A DNA stretch of 64,000 nucleotides from Halomonas denitrificans (GCA_019800895.1 JAHVKF010000001.1:744001-808000); one strand, 5' to 3'; shown: positions 18,173 to 28,592, counted from the first letter of the stretch. The notes: generated by a model from the sequence alone, not told the origin. Numbers and translations: made by a program.

Positions 18173-18188
18173 GGGACGCGTAAGCGAC

Positions 18189-18461
18189 TTATTTTATCGC
18201 GTCCTTGAAGCCTTTACCAGCCTTGAAGGACGGGGTCTTCGAGGCCTTGATCTTGATCGTCTCGCCGGTGGCCGGGTTACGACCGGTGCGGGCGGCGCGC
18301 TTCTTCACGGAGAAGGTGCCGAAACCGACCAGGGAAACGGTGTCGCCCTTCTTGAGGGCCTTGGTAACAGCGGCAATCATGCCGTCGAGCGCGCGACCTG
18401 CGTCCGCCTTGGAGAGTTCGGCATTGTCAGCGATCGCGTCAACCAGTTCCGATTTGTTCAT
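18189..18461 (-). CDS. hupB: Nucleoid protein HU-beta
   Basis: The product is exactly 90 residues, a normal HU length. [22 protein letters not shown] opens the helical dimer part; [22 protein letters not shown] carries the DNA-binding arm with the conserved RNP. HU bends DNA and compacts the nucleoid. The start at 18461 gives the standard N-terminus, with GGAG about 12 bases upstream. The place after lon and before ppiD is the standard gammaproteobacterial one. The 262 bases between lon and hupB contain two GATATAC motifs that could be -10 sites, not firmly assigned. Confidence 0.97.
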   Translation of the reverse strand: MNKSELVDAIADNAELSKADAGRALDGMIAAVTKALKKGDTVSLVGFGTFSVKKRAARTGRNPATGETIKIKASKTPSFKAGKGFKDAIK

Positions 18462-18723
18462 AGTGATTCGTACTCCAGGTTTATCGTTATCCAGCGTGTC
18501 TGCCCCTTGATCCGGCTGGCGACCGATCGGTGGTACCAATGGCCCCCATCAACTCCGTACCGGTCGTCCCTCGCGTCGATGGTATATCACGCTGGAGACC
18601 GCATCAACCAAGGTGTTTCGTCGATTCGATCCACGCCCGGACGACTCCAGTCCGAGCGTCTGGGCACCTTGTCGGCGCCCAAACCGGAAGTATATCGAAA
18701 TTCCGCGCGAGGGTGAAGAGGAA

Positions 18724-21144
18724 TCAGTGCGGACGCACGGTTTTTCCCGTGTCCTCCCCGCCGCCGGACGGCGCGGCCAACGCCTCACCGGCGGGCTGTT
18801 CGACCAGCGCGATGTCCAGCACCTGGTCGATCCACTCCACGGGGCGGATGTCCAGATCCTTCTTGATCCGATCCGGGATCTCGGCGAGGTCCTTCTCGTT
18901 TTCCTTCGGAATCAGGACGATGCCGATTCCGCCGCGCAGCGCGGCCAGCAGCTTTTCCTTCAGGCCGCCGATCGGCAGGACGCGTCCCCGCAGAGTGATC
19001 TCTCCGGTCATCGCCACGTCGGCTCGGACCGGCACGCCGGTAAGCACGGAGACCAGCGCCGTGACCATCGCGATCCCCGCGCTCGGTCCGTCCTTCGGCG
19101 TCGCGCCTTCGGGGACGTGCACGTGGAGGTCCTTCTTCTGGTGGAACTCCGGATCCAGCCCCAGCGGCTCGGTGCGCGAACGGACCACGGACAGGGCCGC
19201 CTGCACCGACTCCTGCATCACCTCGCCGAGCTGACCGGTCTGGGTCAGCTTGCCCTTGCCGGCCACTGCGCTGGCTTCGATCTGCAACAGCTCGCCGCCG
19301 ACCTCGGTCCACGCCAGGCCGGTGACCTGGCCGATCTCGTTGCTCTCCTCGGCCCGGCCGAAGCGGTGCCGCCGGACACCCAGGTACTTGTCGAGGTTGC
19401 GGGTGGTGACCTGGCGCTTGTCCAGCGACTTGTCCAGGCTGAGCTCCTTGACGACCTTTCGGCAGATCTTGGCCAGCTCGCGCTCCACGTTCCGCACCCC
19501 GGCCTCGCGGGTGTAGTAGCGGATGATGTCGGTGATCGCCGTATCGCTGACGCTCAGCTCGTCGTCCTCCAGGCCGTGCTGCTCCATCTGCTTCGGCAGC
19601 AGGTACTTCCGGGCGATGTTGAGCTTCTCGTCCTCGGTATAGCCCGGAATCCGGATGATCTCCATCCGGTCCAGCAGCGGCGCGGGGATGTTCAGCGAAT
19701 TCGCCGTGGCCAGGAACATCACTTCCGACAGGTCGTAATCGACCTCCAGGTAGTGATCGGAGAACGTACTGTTCTGTTCCGGGTCGAGCACCTCGAGCAG
19801 CGCCGAGGACGGATCGCCGCGGAAGTCCATGCTCATCTTGTCGAGCTCGTCGAGCATGAACAGCGGGTTGCGCGTCCCGACCTTGGACATGTTCTGGACC
19901 ACCCGCCCGGGCATCGAGCCGATGTAGGTACGGCGATGGCCCCGGATCTCTGCTTCGTCGCGAACGCCGCCGAGGCTCATGCGGATGAACTCGCGCCCCG
20001 TCGCTCGCGAGATCGATCGACCCAGCGAGGTCTTGCCCACGCCGGGCGGGCCGACCAGGCACAGGATCGGCCCCCGCAGCTTCTTCACCCGCTGCTGCAC
20101 CGCGAGGTATTCGAGGATCCGTTCCTTGACCCGCTCGAGCCCGTAGTGGTCGTCCTCGAGAATCTGCTCGGCCTTGGCGAGGTCGTGACGGACCTTGCTG
20201 CGCTTCTTCCACGGCACGGCCAGCATCCAGTCCAGATAGTTGCGAACCACGGTGGCCTCGGCCGACATCGGCGACATCATCTTGAGCTTGTTGAACTCGC
20301 TCCGCGACTTCTCCAGCGCCTCCTTCGGCATCCCGGCCTCTTCGATCCTGGCTTCCAGGTCGCCGAGGTCGTTGCCCGACTCGTCGAGATCACCCAGCTC
20401 CTTCTGGATCGCCTTCATCTGCTCGTTGAGGTAGTACTCTCGCTGGCTCTTCTCCATCTGGGTCTTGACCCGGCCACGGATGCGCTTCTCGAGCTTGAGC
20501 ACGTCGATCTCGCCCTCGATCAGGGCCATCAGCTGCTCGATTCGCTCGCGCAGGTCGGCGGTTTCGAGGATGCGCTGCTTGTCCTCGATCCGGATGCCGA
20601 GATGGGCCGCGATCGTATCGGCCTGGCGGCTGACGTCGTTGATTCCGGACAGCGTGGTCAGCAGCTCGGCCGGAATCTTCCGGCTCAGCTTGACGTACTG
20701 CTCGAACAGGGAAATCAGGCTGCGTGCGGCCACGTCGATCGTCGCCTCGTCGTCCTCGCTGCTCGCCGGCATCGCCGTCCAGGTACCGGCCAGGTAGCCC
20801 GGGTCCTCGTCGAGCGTGTCGACATGGACCCGCTCGACACCCTCGACCAGGACCTTGGTCGTGCCGTCCGGAAGGCGCAGCATCTGGAGGATGGTCGCGA
20901 CGGTGCCGAAATCGAACAGGTCCTCGGCGCCCGGTTCTTCGGTTTCCGGGCTCTTCTGCGTGATCAGCAGGATGCGCTTGTCGACGTTCATCGCCTCGTC
21001 CAGCGCCTTGACCGAGCGCTCGCGCCCCACGAACAGCGGGATCACCATGTGCGGATAGACCACGACGTCGCGCAGGCTTAGTACCGGCGTCGGCTGTCGG
21101 GTGGACTCCAGCGGTGCGGAATCCGGGGTGTTGGACGTTGCCAT
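18724..21144 (-). CDS. lon: ATP-dependent protease Lon
   Basis: The 806-residue AAA+ protease has an N-terminal LonSB substrate-binding domain (from [19 protein letters not shown]), a coiled middle, a Walker [10 protein letters not shown] at about 363-371, and a C-terminal Ser-Lys protease domain with GPSAGIAM (catalytic Ser near 687). It degrades misfolded and short-lived regulatory proteins. AGAGG 5 bases before ATG 21144 supports the start. It has a heat-shock-like promoter of its own in the 158-base gap behind clpX. Confidence 0.97.
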   Translation of the reverse strand: MATSNTPDSAPLESTRQPTPVLSLRDVVVYPHMVIPLFVGRERSVKALDEAMNVDKRILLITQKSPETEEPGAEDLFDFGTVATILQMLRLPDGTTKVLVEGVERVHVDTLDEDPGYLAGTWTAMPASSEDDEATIDVAARSLISLFEQYVKLSRKIPAELLTTLSGINDVSRQADTIAAHLGIRIEDKQRILETADLRERIEQLMALIEGEIDVLKLEKRIRGRVKTQMEKSQREYYLNEQMKAIQKELGDLDESGNDLGDLEARIEEAGMPKEALEKSRSEFNKLKMMSPMSAEATVVRNYLDWMLAVPWKKRSKVRHDLAKAEQILEDDHYGLERVKERILEYLAVQQRVKKLRGPILCLVGPPGVGKTSLGRSISRATGREFIRMSLGGVRDEAEIRGHRRTYIGSMPGRVVQNMSKVGTRNPLFMLDELDKMSMDFRGDPSSALLEVLDPEQNSTFSDHYLEVDYDLSEVMFLATANSLNIPAPLLDRMEIIRIPGYTEDEKLNIARKYLLPKQMEQHGLEDDELSVSDTAITDIIRYYTREAGVRNVERELAKICRKVVKELSLDKSLDKRQVTTRNLDKYLGVRRHRFGRAEESNEIGQVTGLAWTEVGGELLQIEASAVAGKGKLTQTGQLGEVMQESVQAALSVVRSRTEPLGLDPEFHQKKDLHVHVPEGATPKDGPSAGIAMVTALVSVLTGVPVRADVAMTGEITLRGRVLPIGGLKEKLLAALRGGIGIVLIPKENEKDLAEIPDRIKKDLDIRPVEWIDQVLDIALVEQPAGEALAAPSGGGEDTGKTVRPH

Positions 21145-21190
21145 CGGGACCTCTGGGCGCGGACGCGCCGTTATGCGTCGAGTAGTGGAG

Positions 21191-21221
21191 CTATATTGGC
21201 ACAGCGACGTGCCGATTCAAG
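21191..21221 (-). promoter_or_regulatory. Candidate heat-shock (sigma-32) or sigma-70 promoter of lon
   Basis: On the minus strand CTTGAAT (21221-21215) is a perfect -35 for sigma-32. After 16 bases comes CCAATATAG (21199-21191), a partial match to the sigma-32 -10 and also readable as a weak sigma-70 -10. Transcription would start near 21183, about 40 bases before the lon ATG. Heat control of lon is known in related bacteria; here it is inferred. Confidence 0.45.
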
Positions 21222-21302
21222 CACGGAGCACGGTCGATCGGCGGCCGAGGCGGGCCGATCGAAGGGAAAAAGTGGGGTCGGCCGCGGAGGCGGACCGGAG
21301 AC

Positions 21303-22559
21303 TCAGGAATCGCCCGAGGCGCGCTTGCTGCTCTCGTAGATGATGTACGGCTCCGACTCGCCGTTGATCACCGCCTCGTCGATCACGATCTTGGCGACGT
21401 TTTCCATCGAGGGAAGCTCGTACATGCTGTCGAGGAGCACGTTTTCCATGATCGTGCGCAGCCCGCGTGCGCCGGTCTTGCGATCCATCGCCTTCTGCGC
21501 GATGGCATGCAGCGCATCATCACGAACCTCGAGCTCGCAGCCTTCCATGTCGAACAGCTTGCGGAACTGCTTGATCACCGCGTTTTTCGGCTCGACCAGG
21601 ATGCGCACGAGCGCCTCTTCGTCGAGTTCGCGCAGGGTCGCGACGACCGGAAGGCGGCCGACGAACTCCGGGATCAGCCCGTAGCGGATCAGGTCCTCGG
21701 GCTCCACGGTGGCGACCAGCTCGGAAAGATTGAAGTCGCTCTTGCCCTTGACCTGGGCGCGGAAGCCGATCCCCGCGGCCTCGGATCGGTCCTGGATGAC
21801 CTTGTCGAGACCGGCGAAGGCGCCACCGCAGATGAACAGGATGTTGCGCGTGTCGACCTGCAGGAACTCCTGCTGCGGATGCTTCCGGCCGCCCTGCGGC
21901 GGCACCGAGGCAAGCGTGCCCTCGATCAGCTTCAGAAGCGCCTGCTGCACGCCCTCGCCGGAGACGTCGCGGGTGATCGACGGGTTCTCGGCCTTGCGGG
22001 AAATCTTGTCGATTTCGTCGATGTAGACGATACCGGTCTGCGCCTTGTCGACGTCGTAGTCGCACTTCTGGAGCAGTTTCTGGATGATGTTCTCGACGTC
22101 TTCGCCGACGTAGCCGGCCTCGGTCAGCGTCGTCGCATCGGCGATCGTGAACGGAACGTTGAGCATCCGCGCCAGCGTCTCGGCCAGCAGCGTCTTGCCG
22201 GACCCGGTCGGCCCGATCAGCAGGATGTTGCTCTTGGCCAGCTCGACATCGTCGCGGTGCTTGTGCGATTCGAGGCGCTTGTAGTGGTTGTACACGGCAA
22301 CCGACAGCACGCGCTTGGCCTGCGGTTGGCCGATGACGTACTCGTCGAGAAATTCGTGGATTTCCTTCGGGGTCGGGAGCTCCTCGCGCTCGCTCAGGCT
22401 CGCTTCCTCGAGCTCCTCGCGGATGATGTCGTTGCACAACTCGACGCATTCGTCGCAGATGTAGACGCTGGGGCCCGCGATCAGCTTGCGCACCTCGTGC
22501 TGGCTCTTGCCGCAGAAGGAGCAGTACAGGACCTTGTTGTCGCTCGACGTTTCGCTCAT
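21303..22559 (-). CDS. clpX: ClpX, ATPase subunit of ClpXP
   Basis: The 418-residue unfoldase has an N-terminal zinc-binding dimer domain with Cys13, Cys16, Cys35 and Cys38, the docking site for adaptors such as SspB. The AAA+ part has Walker A GPTGSGKT, Walker B VYIDEIDK, and the sensor motif GARGLRTI. It unfolds tagged proteins and threads them into ClpP. It is 96 bases behind clpP on the same strand. Confidence 0.98.
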   Translation of the reverse strand: MSETSSDNKVLYCSFCGKSQHEVRKLIAGPSVYICDECVELCNDIIREELEEASLSEREELPTPKEIHEFLDEYVIGQPQAKRVLSVAVYNHYKRLESHKHRDDVELAKSNILLIGPTGSGKTLLAETLARMLNVPFTIADATTLTEAGYVGEDVENIIQKLLQKCDYDVDKAQTGIVYIDEIDKISRKAENPSITRDVSGEGVQQALLKLIEGTLASVPPQGGRKHPQQEFLQVDTRNILFICGGAFAGLDKVIQDRSEAAGIGFRAQVKGKSDFNLSELVATVEPEDLIRYGLIPEFVGRLPVVATLRELDEEALVRILVEPKNAVIKQFRKLFDMEGCELEVRDDALHAIAQKAMDRKTGARGLRTIMENVLLDSMYELPSMENVAKIVIDEAVINGESEPYIIYESSKRASGDS

Positions 22560-22655
22560 GGCGTACTTCCCAACCGTTGCCCGTCATGGTACTCGAAATG
22601 ACCGGGCACGAAGTCAATGCCGGCCGCCGCGCAGGAGCGCCGGCCCGGCCCGGGC

Positions 22656-23273
22656 TCAGGCGTCCGGCGCATCCTGGTCGCGGCGCTCGAGCACGTGGTC
22701 GATCAGACCGTAGTCGGACGCCTCGGCGGCGCTCATGAACTTGTCCCGATCGGTGTCGCGCTCGATGGTTTCGAGGGGCTGACCGGTGTGGTGCTGGAGG
22801 ATCCGGTTCAGCTGGTCCTTCATCTTGAGGATTTCCTTCGCGTGGATGTCGATGTCCGAGGCCTGGCCGGAGAATCCGCCGAGCGGCTGGTGGATCATCA
22901 CCCGCGAATGCGGAAGTGCATAACGCTTGTCCTTCGCGCCGGCGGCGAGCAGGAGGGCACCCATGCTGGCGGCCTGTCCGACGCACATGGTCGAGACATC
23001 GGGCTTGACGAACTGCATGGTGTCGTAGATCGCCATGCCCGCGGTCACCGAGCCGCCCGGCGAGTTGATGTAGACGTTGATGTCCTTCTCGGGATTCTCG
23101 CTTTCCAGGTACAGCAGCTGGGCGACGATCAGGTTGGCCGAGTAATCCTCGATCGGTCCGACGATGAAAATCACCCGCTCCTTGAGAAGGCGGGAATAGA
23201 TGTCGTAGGCGCGTTCGCCGCGGGCGGACTGCTCGACGACCATCGGGACCAGGTTGAGGGCTTTCTCGTTCAC
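22656..23273 (-). CDS. clpP: ClpP, proteolytic subunit of ClpXP/ClpAP
   Basis: The 205-residue serine protease has its catalytic Ser in [10 protein letters not shown], His in [10 protein letters not shown], and Asp in the downstream handle region. The start is GTG 23273, overlapping the tig stop as GTGA; this gives [15 protein letters not shown], which lines up with the usual N-terminal propeptide. A longer in-frame option inside tig has no family support. It is the second gene of tig-clpP-clpX. Confidence 0.96.
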   Translation of the reverse strand: MNEKALNLVPMVVEQSARGERAYDIYSRLLKERVIFIVGPIEDYSANLIVAQLLYLESENPEKDINVYINSPGGSVTAGMAIYDTMQFVKPDVSTMCVGQAASMGALLLAAGAKDKRYALPHSRVMIHQPLGGFSGQASDIDIHAKEILKMKDQLNRILQHHTGQPLETIERDTDRDKFMSAAEASDYGLIDHVLERRDQDAPDA

Positions 23274-24547
23274 GATTCCATCAGCTCCTTGAAGGACATC
23301 GACCGGTCGGAGACCTTGGCGTTGTCCAGCACCCACTCGACGACCTGCTCTTCCAGGACCATGTTGCGGACCTGGTCGGTCAGCTGGGGATTGGTCCGGT
23401 ACAGCTCCACGACCTGTCCGGGATTCTCGTAGGTCTCGGCGATCTCCGCGATCTGCTGCTCGACCCGACCGTCGTCGATCTTCAGCTCGTGCTGGCGAGC
23501 GATCTCGGCCAGCAGGAAGCCGAGCCGGACCCGCCGCTCGGCGCCGGGCCGCAGCTGGTCTTCGGGCACGTCGACCTGCTCGCCGTACTGCTGCTTGAGC
23601 TGCGCCTTCATCTGACCCAGCTCCTGCCGCACCGCGGCATCGGGCAGGCCGAATTCCTTGTACTCCTCGGCCAGTCCGTCGGTCACGGCCTTCTTCAGCC
23701 GGTTGGTCCGCGCCTGCCGCATCTCGCGCTCGAGGTTGCGGCGAACGTCGCTGCGCATCTGGTCCATGCCGCCGTCGACGCCGAAGCTCTTCGCGAACTC
23801 GTCATCGGGTTCGGGCAGGTCGGACGCCTGGACGGTGAGCACCTTGAAGGTCACGTCGGCCGTCTTGCCGGCCAGCGAGTCGTCGCGGAAGTCGTCCGGG
23901 AAGGTCAGTTCCACGGTTTTTTCGGCGCCGGCTTCGACGCCGATCAGCGCCTGCTCGAACGCCTCGAACATCGCGCCGCCGCCGAGCACGGGTTGCGCCT
24001 TGCTGGTCCCGGACTCCGGGACCCGGTCGCCATCGACGTCGGCGTGGAACTCGATCTTGACGCGATCGCCCTGTTCGGCCGGCCGCGCGGCCTCGCTCCA
24101 CTCGCGGCGCTGCTCGCGCAGCGTCTGGATCATGTCATCGACGTCGGTCTCCTCGATCTCGACGACCGGGCGGTCGATCTCCAGGCCCGACACGTCGATC
24201 TCCGGCAGTTCGGGAAAGACCTCGAGCTCGGCGGTGAAGGTGAAGGTCGATTCGCCCTCCGCATCCGGCTGCAGGCTGGACACGCCGGCCACGCGCAGGT
24301 CCTGCTGCTGGATCGCTTCCTGCAGGCTGTTCTGCATGACCTGCTGCAGCACTTCGTCGCGCACCTGCTGGCCGTAGCGCTGCTTGACCACGTTCATCGG
24401 CACCTTGCCGGGCCGGAAGCCCTTCAGGCGAACCTGGCGGCGCAGTTCGTTGAGACGGCCGGAAATCTGGCCGTCGATCGAGTCGGCCGGGACTTCCACC
24501 ACCAGCTTGCGGCCCAGATCACCGGTCTTTTCTACGGATACCTGCAT
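23270..24547 (-). CDS. tig: Trigger factor
   Basis: Trigger factor is the ribosome-bound chaperone with prolyl isomerase activity. The 425-residue product has the N-terminal ribosome-docking motif ([17 protein letters not shown]), an FKBP-like domain starting near residue 150 ([16 protein letters not shown]), and a helical C-terminal chaperone domain. It is the first gene of tig-clpP-clpX. The gap behind it holds tRNA-Lys. Confidence 0.97.
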   Translation of the reverse strand: MQVSVEKTGDLGRKLVVEVPADSIDGQISGRLNELRRQVRLKGFRPGKVPMNVVKQRYGQQVRDEVLQQVMQNSLQEAIQQQDLRVAGVSSLQPDAEGESTFTFTAELEVFPELPEIDVSGLEIDRPVVEIEETDVDDMIQTLREQRREWSEAARPAEQGDRVKIEFHADVDGDRVPESGTSKAQPVLGGGAMFEAFEQALIGVEAGAEKTVELTFPDDFRDDSLAGKTADVTFKVLTVQASDLPEPDDEFAKSFGVDGGMDQMRSDVRRNLEREMRQARTNRLKKAVTDGLAEEYKEFGLPDAAVRQELGQMKAQLKQQYGEQVDVPEDQLRPGAERRVRLGFLLAEIARQHELKIDDGRVEQQIAEIAETYENPGQVVELYRTNPQLTDQVRNMVLEEQVVEWVLDNAKVSDRSMSFKELMES

Positions 24548-24646
24548 GGGATTGCGTTCTCTAGACGTTGGATAGTTGCTTTCGATATGCGGAACCGGAG
24601 CCCGGCGACCCTTGCAGGTCGCGACGAGGCGCTCCGGATCCGGAAA

Positions 24647-24722
24647 TGGTGGGCCGTGTAGGACTCGAACCTACAACCAATGGATTAAGAGTCCACTGCT
24701 CTACCAATTGAGCTAACGGCCC
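24647..24722 (-). tRNA. tRNA-Lys (anticodon CTT)
   Basis: This is a 76-base gene with encoded CCA. The anticodon loop CTCTTAA lies between stem halves GTGGA and TCCAT and gives CTT. The acceptor stem GGGCCGT/ACGGCCC pairs perfectly. It is last in the Pro-Arg-His-Lys run. Confidence 0.96.
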
Positions 24723-24821
24723 GTCGATCGTGCATCGGTCGCCGCGGCCGGCGCCGGAAACTCCGCACCGGTTCCGACGGAACCCCGGTTCGCGCGATGC
24801 CCGGCCGGAACCGGGCGAAAA

Positions 24822-24897
24822 TGGGGTGGACGATGGGATTTGAACCCACGACCGCTGGAGCCACAATCCAGTGCTCTACCCCTGAGCTACGCCCACC
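24822..24897 (-). tRNA. tRNA-His (anticodon GTG)
   Basis: This is a 76-base gene. The anticodon loop TTGTGGC gives GTG. The extra 5' G (G-1) faces C73 before CCA, the identity mark of tRNA-His, encoded in the DNA. The seven-pair acceptor stem (GTGGGCG/CGTCCAC) has one G-U pair. Confidence 0.96.
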
Positions 24898-25051
24898 ATC
24901 GTTCGCGCTCCGACCCGAAGTCCGGGTCACCTGCTTGTCGGCCTCGCTCGCCACCGCCCGAGGCGGCGACGATCGAAGCGGCCCTATTCTAACCGCATTG
25001 CCCCGCGGTGCGGCGCGACAACGCCTTGTCCGTCGTGGCCCGGAAAGACGT

Positions 25052-25128
25052 TGGCGCGCCTGGCAGGACTCGAACCTGCAACCGCCGGCTTAGAAGGCCG
25101 ATGCTCTATCCGGTTGAGCTACAGGCGC
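25052..25128 (-). tRNA. tRNA-Arg (anticodon TCT)
   Basis: This is a 77-base gene with encoded CCA. The anticodon loop CTTCTAA gives TCT, reading AGA and AGG codons that are rare in this GC-rich genome. The acceptor stem GCGCCTG/CAGGCGC pairs perfectly. Confidence 0.96.
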
Positions 25129-25274
25129 ATCTCGGGACGACCCTGCCGCGAGCTCTCGAACGATTCCGCGATCTCGTCAGCGATCTCGCCAGCGATCTCG
25201 GCCGCGCCGCCGACCTGGTGTCGACGTTGCGGCAGCGGAACGGTCCTGCGGTCGACCGCCGGAGTCCGCGAAAC

Positions 25275-25351
25275 TGGTCGGGGCGGCAGGATTCGAACCT
25301 GCGACCTACTGCTCCCAAAGCAGTTGCGCTACCAGGCTGCGCTACACCCCG
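25275..25351 (-). tRNA. tRNA-Pro (anticodon TGG)
   Basis: This is a 77-base gene with encoded CCA. The anticodon loop TTTGGGA gives TGG. The 5' end is C1, as in bacterial tRNA-Pro. It is the first gene of the four-tRNA run, right behind a promoter. Confidence 0.96.
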
Positions 25352-25362
25352 GCGAGCCGCAT

Positions 25363-25392
25363 AGTATCTCCGATCCGAGCGCTGGGAGTCAA
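25363..25392 (-). promoter_or_regulatory. Promoter of the Pro-Arg-His-Lys tRNA cluster
   Basis: On the minus strand TTGACT (25392-25387) is followed after 18 bases by GATACT (25368-25363). A GC-rich discriminator follows, as expected for stable RNA under stringent control. Transcription would start near 25356, 5 bases before tRNA-Pro. The -35 overlaps the stop region of the carbonic anhydrase gene. Confidence 0.6.
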
Positions 25393-25946
25393 CCGTCGGC
25401 ACCGACCAGGTACTCGTCCTTCAGCCGCACGTAGTGCGCGGCGGAGTAGCGCAGCATGTCCAGCTCCTCGGCAGACAGTTCCCTCGCGGGCCGCGCCGGC
25501 CGGCCGCGATAGAGCCAACCGCTCTGCAGCCGCTTGCCGGGAGCGACGAGGCTGCCCGCGCCGATCATCACGTCGGACTCGATCTCGGCACCGTCGAGGA
25601 TCAGGGAACCCATGCCGACAAGGCAACGATCGCCGATCGTGCAGGCGTGGAGGACCGCGGCATGCCCCACCGTCACGTCCTCGCCCACGATCAACGGGTA
25701 GCCGCCGGGCACCTGGGGGCCATCGTGGGTCACGTGGCACACCGTGTTGTCCTGAAGGTTCGTCCGCGCACCGATGTCGATCCGGTGGACGTCCCCGCGG
25801 AGCACCACACCCGGCCACACCGAGACGTCGGCGCCAAGCCGGACCCGGCCGATCACCGTGGCCTTCGGGTCGACCCAGACCCGCTCGCCCAGCGCGGGGC
25901 GCTCATCGCGGAACGGTCGGATCGTGTCGTTTTTCTGATGGTTCAT
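25389..25946 (-). CDS. Gamma carbonic anhydrase family protein (YrdA type)
   Basis: The 185-residue protein is a left-handed beta-helix made of hexapeptide repeats (VIGRVRLGADVSVWPGVVLRGD..., TIGDRCLVGMGSLILDG). It keeps Arg/Asp near the metal site and the histidines in NTVCHVTHDG and VTVGHAAVLHAC that bind metal in gamma-class carbonic anhydrases. Many YrdA/PaaY-like members have weak or thioesterase activity, so carbonic anhydrase activity is not certain. It is divergent from argS across a 334-base gap. Confidence 0.88.
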   Translation of the reverse strand: MNHQKNDTIRPFRDERPALGERVWVDPKATVIGRVRLGADVSVWPGVVLRGDVHRIDIGARTNLQDNTVCHVTHDGPQVPGGYPLIVGEDVTVGHAAVLHACTIGDRCLVGMGSLILDGAEIESDVMIGAGSLVAPGKRLQSGWLYRGRPARPARELSAEELDMLRYSAAHYVRLKDEYLVGADG

Positions 25947-25997
25947 CGGAAATCTTCTCGTTCCAGGCGGCCTGTGGACCGGGCGCGGCCCGACCGG

Positions 25998-26208
25998 TTA
26001 TTCACAATGTCACGCAACGTTCAAGAAACAGCGGCTTGCCCCGCGCAATGCAAAACCTTTCTTTCGACATGCTCGCAACCTTTTGTTTTTCATGCAATCG
26101 CCCGCAGTGGGCCGATTTTGCCCAATGCGCAGGGCATGCGATCGGCCCGGCGACGGAGGCGATTGTCGAGCCGTTGCCCACAACGTTATCCACAGGAGTT
26201 GTGGACAA
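25998..26208. promoter_or_regulatory. Intergenic DnaA-box-like cluster upstream of argS
   Basis: The 334-base gap 25947-26280 has four 9-mers that fit or nearly fit the DnaA box: TTATTCACA (25998-26006), TTGCCCACA (26174-26182), the perfect TTATCCACA (26186-26194), and TTGTCCACA on the minus strand (26200-26208). An inverted repeat CCACAAC/GTTGTGG (26178-26184, 26198-26204) brackets the perfect box. A stretch at about 26045-26100 is AT-rich relative to its surroundings. A TACAAT -10-like hexamer for argS is at 26242-26247. No gene fits in the gap. DnaA binding is inferred from the motifs. Confidence 0.5.
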
Positions 26209-26280
26209 CCCGCGCGCACCCATGCGACCGGGGCGGATGGCTACAATAGCGCACTGTCCACCACCCGGGTCCGGCCGCTC

Positions 26281-28044
26281 ATGCGCGCCCACATCGAAGA
26301 ACTCATCCACCAGGCGCTCGGCTACCTGAAGCGCGACGGCGAACTGCCGCGCGACGTCGACCCTGCATTCCAGATCGACCGTCCGCGCGATGCGTCCCAT
26401 GGCGACTACGCCTGCAACGTGGCCCTGGTGCTCGCCAAGGCCGCAAGAAAGAACCCCATGGACATCGCCGAGGCGATCGCTGCCCGCCTGCCAGGCTCGA
26501 AGCGGATCTCCAGGGTCGAAACCGCTCGCCCGGGCTTCCTCAACTTCCACGCCAGCGATCACCACCTGCGCTGCGTGGTACGCGAAGCGCTGGCGGACGG
26601 GTCGACCTACGGACATCAGCCAGCGGGGCGCAAGGGGGAGGTCCTGGCCGAATTCGTCAGCGCCAACCCGACCGGACCGCTGCACGTCGGCCACGGCCGT
26701 GGCGCCGCCTACGGTGCTTCCGTGTCGGCCGTGCTCGAGGCCGCCGGCCACTCGGTCGTGCGCGAGTACTACGTCAACGATTACGGGCGCCAGATGGACA
26801 TCCTGGCGGTCTCGGTCTGGTTGCGCTATCTGGAGCTATGTGGAGAGACACCTCGCTTCCCGGACAACGGCTACCGCGGCGAGTACATCTACGATATCGC
26901 CCGCCAGGTCCGGAATCGCCACGGCGATGACATGCGCTTTTCCGGCGCGAAAGTCGCCGAGGGCCTGCCTCCGGACGCCAGCGAGCAGGAAGACGGCGAC
27001 AAGGAACGCCACATCGATGCGCTCGTGCAGCGCGCCCGGGACCTGCTCGGCGACGGCTACGAGGCCTGCTTCCGGACGGCGCTGGAAACCATGCTCGAAG
27101 ACATCCGCGGCGACCTCGGCGAATTCGGCGTGACCTTCGACCGGTGGTTCTCCGAGCGTGAACTGGAGCGCTCCGGCGCACTGGAGCGCGCGATCGCCCG
27201 GCTCGAGCGCGGCGGCTGGCTGTACGAAGAATCGGGCGCGACCTGGTTCAAGTCCTCCGAACTCGGCGACGACAAGGACCGGGTCGTGGTGCGCGAAAAC
27301 GGCCGCACGACCTATTTCGCGTCCGACGTCGCCTACATGCTCGACAAGTTCGACCGCTGCTCGGGGCAGCTGCTCTACATCTTCGGCGCCGACCACCACG
27401 GCTACGTGCCGCGGCTCAAGGCGGCAGCCCGCGGACTCGGCGAGGATCCGGACCGTCTCGAATTCCAGCTCGTCCAGTTCGCGGTGCTGTACCGCGGCGG
27501 CGAGAAGATCCAGATGTCGACCCGCTCCGGCGAGTTCACGACGCTCCGCGACCTTCGCGCCGAGGTGGGCAGCGATGCGGCGCGCTACTTCTACGTGATG
27601 CGCTCGCACGACCAGCACCTGGACTTCGACCTGGACCTGGCCAAGTCGCGCGCCAACGAGAACCCCGTCTACTACATCCAGTACGCCCACGCGCGCGTCC
27701 ACAGCATCTTCCGCCAGATGGAAGGCAAGGGCATGAAGCACAACCCGGCGATCGGTGACGCCGCGCTCAAGCGACTTACCGAGCCCCAGGAGCGCGCGCT
27801 GATGCAGGCCATCGGCCGCTGGCCGGAGGTGATCGAGGCGGCTGCACGCCGGCGCGCTCCGCACGACCTGGCCCATGCGCTGCACGAACTGGCTTCGGCA
27901 TTCCACACCTGCTACAACGCCGTGCCGGTACTGGTCGACGACGAAGACCTGCGCAACGCCCGGCTGAACCTGGCCCAGGCCGTCGCCCGGGTGCTCGCCG
28001 GCGGCCTGAAGCTGATCGGCGTTTCCGCCCCGGAGCAGATGTAA
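26281..28044 (+). CDS. argS: Arginyl-tRNA synthetase
   Basis: The 587-residue class I synthetase has an N-terminal Add1 domain (DYACNVALVLAKAARKNP), the HIGH-type motif HVGH in SANPTGPLHVGHGRG, and a KMSKS-like MSTRSG. A C-terminal anticodon-binding helical domain (YAHARVHSIFRQ...) follows. ATG 26281 gives the normal family N-terminus. The stop overlaps the next ATG as TAATG. Confidence 0.97.
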   Translation: MRAHIEELIHQALGYLKRDGELPRDVDPAFQIDRPRDASHGDYACNVALVLAKAARKNPMDIAEAIAARLPGSKRISRVETARPGFLNFHASDHHLRCVVREALADGSTYGHQPAGRKGEVLAEFVSANPTGPLHVGHGRGAAYGASVSAVLEAAGHSVVREYYVNDYGRQMDILAVSVWLRYLELCGETPRFPDNGYRGEYIYDIARQVRNRHGDDMRFSGAKVAEGLPPDASEQEDGDKERHIDALVQRARDLLGDGYEACFRTALETMLEDIRGDLGEFGVTFDRWFSERELERSGALERAIARLERGGWLYEESGATWFKSSELGDDKDRVVVRENGRTTYFASDVAYMLDKFDRCSGQLLYIFGADHHGYVPRLKAAARGLGEDPDRLEFQLVQFAVLYRGGEKIQMSTRSGEFTTLRDLRAEVGSDAARYFYVMRSHDQHLDFDLDLAKSRANENPVYYIQYAHARVHSIFRQMEGKGMKHNPAIGDAALKRLTEPQERALMQAIGRWPEVIEAAARRRAPHDLAHALHELASAFHTCYNAVPVLVDDEDLRNARLNLAQAVARVLAGGLKLIGVSAPEQM

Positions 28045-28592
28045 TGGCGCGCAAGCAGGCGCGACGGGGCTCCTCGGCCGGCGGCAGCCTGCTGAGCTTC
28101 GTCGCGGGCGTGGCCTGCGGCCTGGGCCTTGCCTTGCTGGCCTGGGTCGGCGGCTACCTGCCGCGCGGCGACGAAGCGCCCCCGGGGCAACCCGACGGCC
28201 GCAGCGAGCCGCCGATCATCGACGCGCCCGGCACCGGAAATCGCGACCGCCAGTACGACTTCTTCACCGTACTGCCGGAGATGGAGGTGGTCGTACCGCG
28301 CGACGAGATCGAGCAACGGGCGCGCGACAACCCCGAACAGCCGGCCACGCCGTCCGGCGGGCGTTACCTCATCCAGGCCGGATCGTTCCGGGCCTCCGAA
28401 GACGCCGAGGCCCTGAAGGCCCAGCTCGCCCTGCTCGGCCTCATCGCCCGGGTCCAGGAAGTCTCCGTGGACGACGCCACCTGGTACCGGGTCCGCCTCG
28501 GTCCCTTCGACACGGCCCGGGCCGCCGACCAGGCACGTCGCCAGCTGCAGGACAACGGCTTCGACGCCATGGTCATGAGCGGCGGCCGATAG
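28044..28592 (+). CDS. SPOR domain protein, FtsN-like
   Basis: The 182-residue protein has a short cytoplasmic N-terminus, one membrane helix (LSFVAGVACGLGLALLAWVGGYL), a proline-rich periplasmic linker, and a C-terminal SPOR domain (RYLIQAGSFRASEDAEALKAQLALLGL... WYRVRLGPFDTARAADQARRQL). SPOR domains bind denuded peptidoglycan at division sites. The argS-ftsN order is known from other gammaproteobacteria, so this is probably the division protein FtsN. It is translationally coupled to argS. Confidence 0.88.
   Translation: MARKQARRGSSAGGSLLSFVAGVACGLGLALLAWVGGYLPRGDEAPPGQPDGRSEPPIIDAPGTGNRDRQYDFFTVLPEMEVVVPRDEIEQRARDNPEQPATPSGGRYLIQAGSFRASEDAEALKAQLALLGLIARVQEVSVDDATWYRVRLGPFDTARAADQARRQLQDNGFDAMVMSGGR

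Noticed and set aside
18613-21081. An 822-codon + strand frame opposite lon
   Set aside because: Pure antisense of a complete lon gene, with low-complexity Leu/Gln/Arg composition and no domain.
25947-26280. Firm call of chromosomal origin oriC
   Set aside because: No dnaA, dnaN, rpmH, mnmG or parAB near, and the gene strands do not diverge cleanly around it. It is kept only as a DnaA-box cluster.
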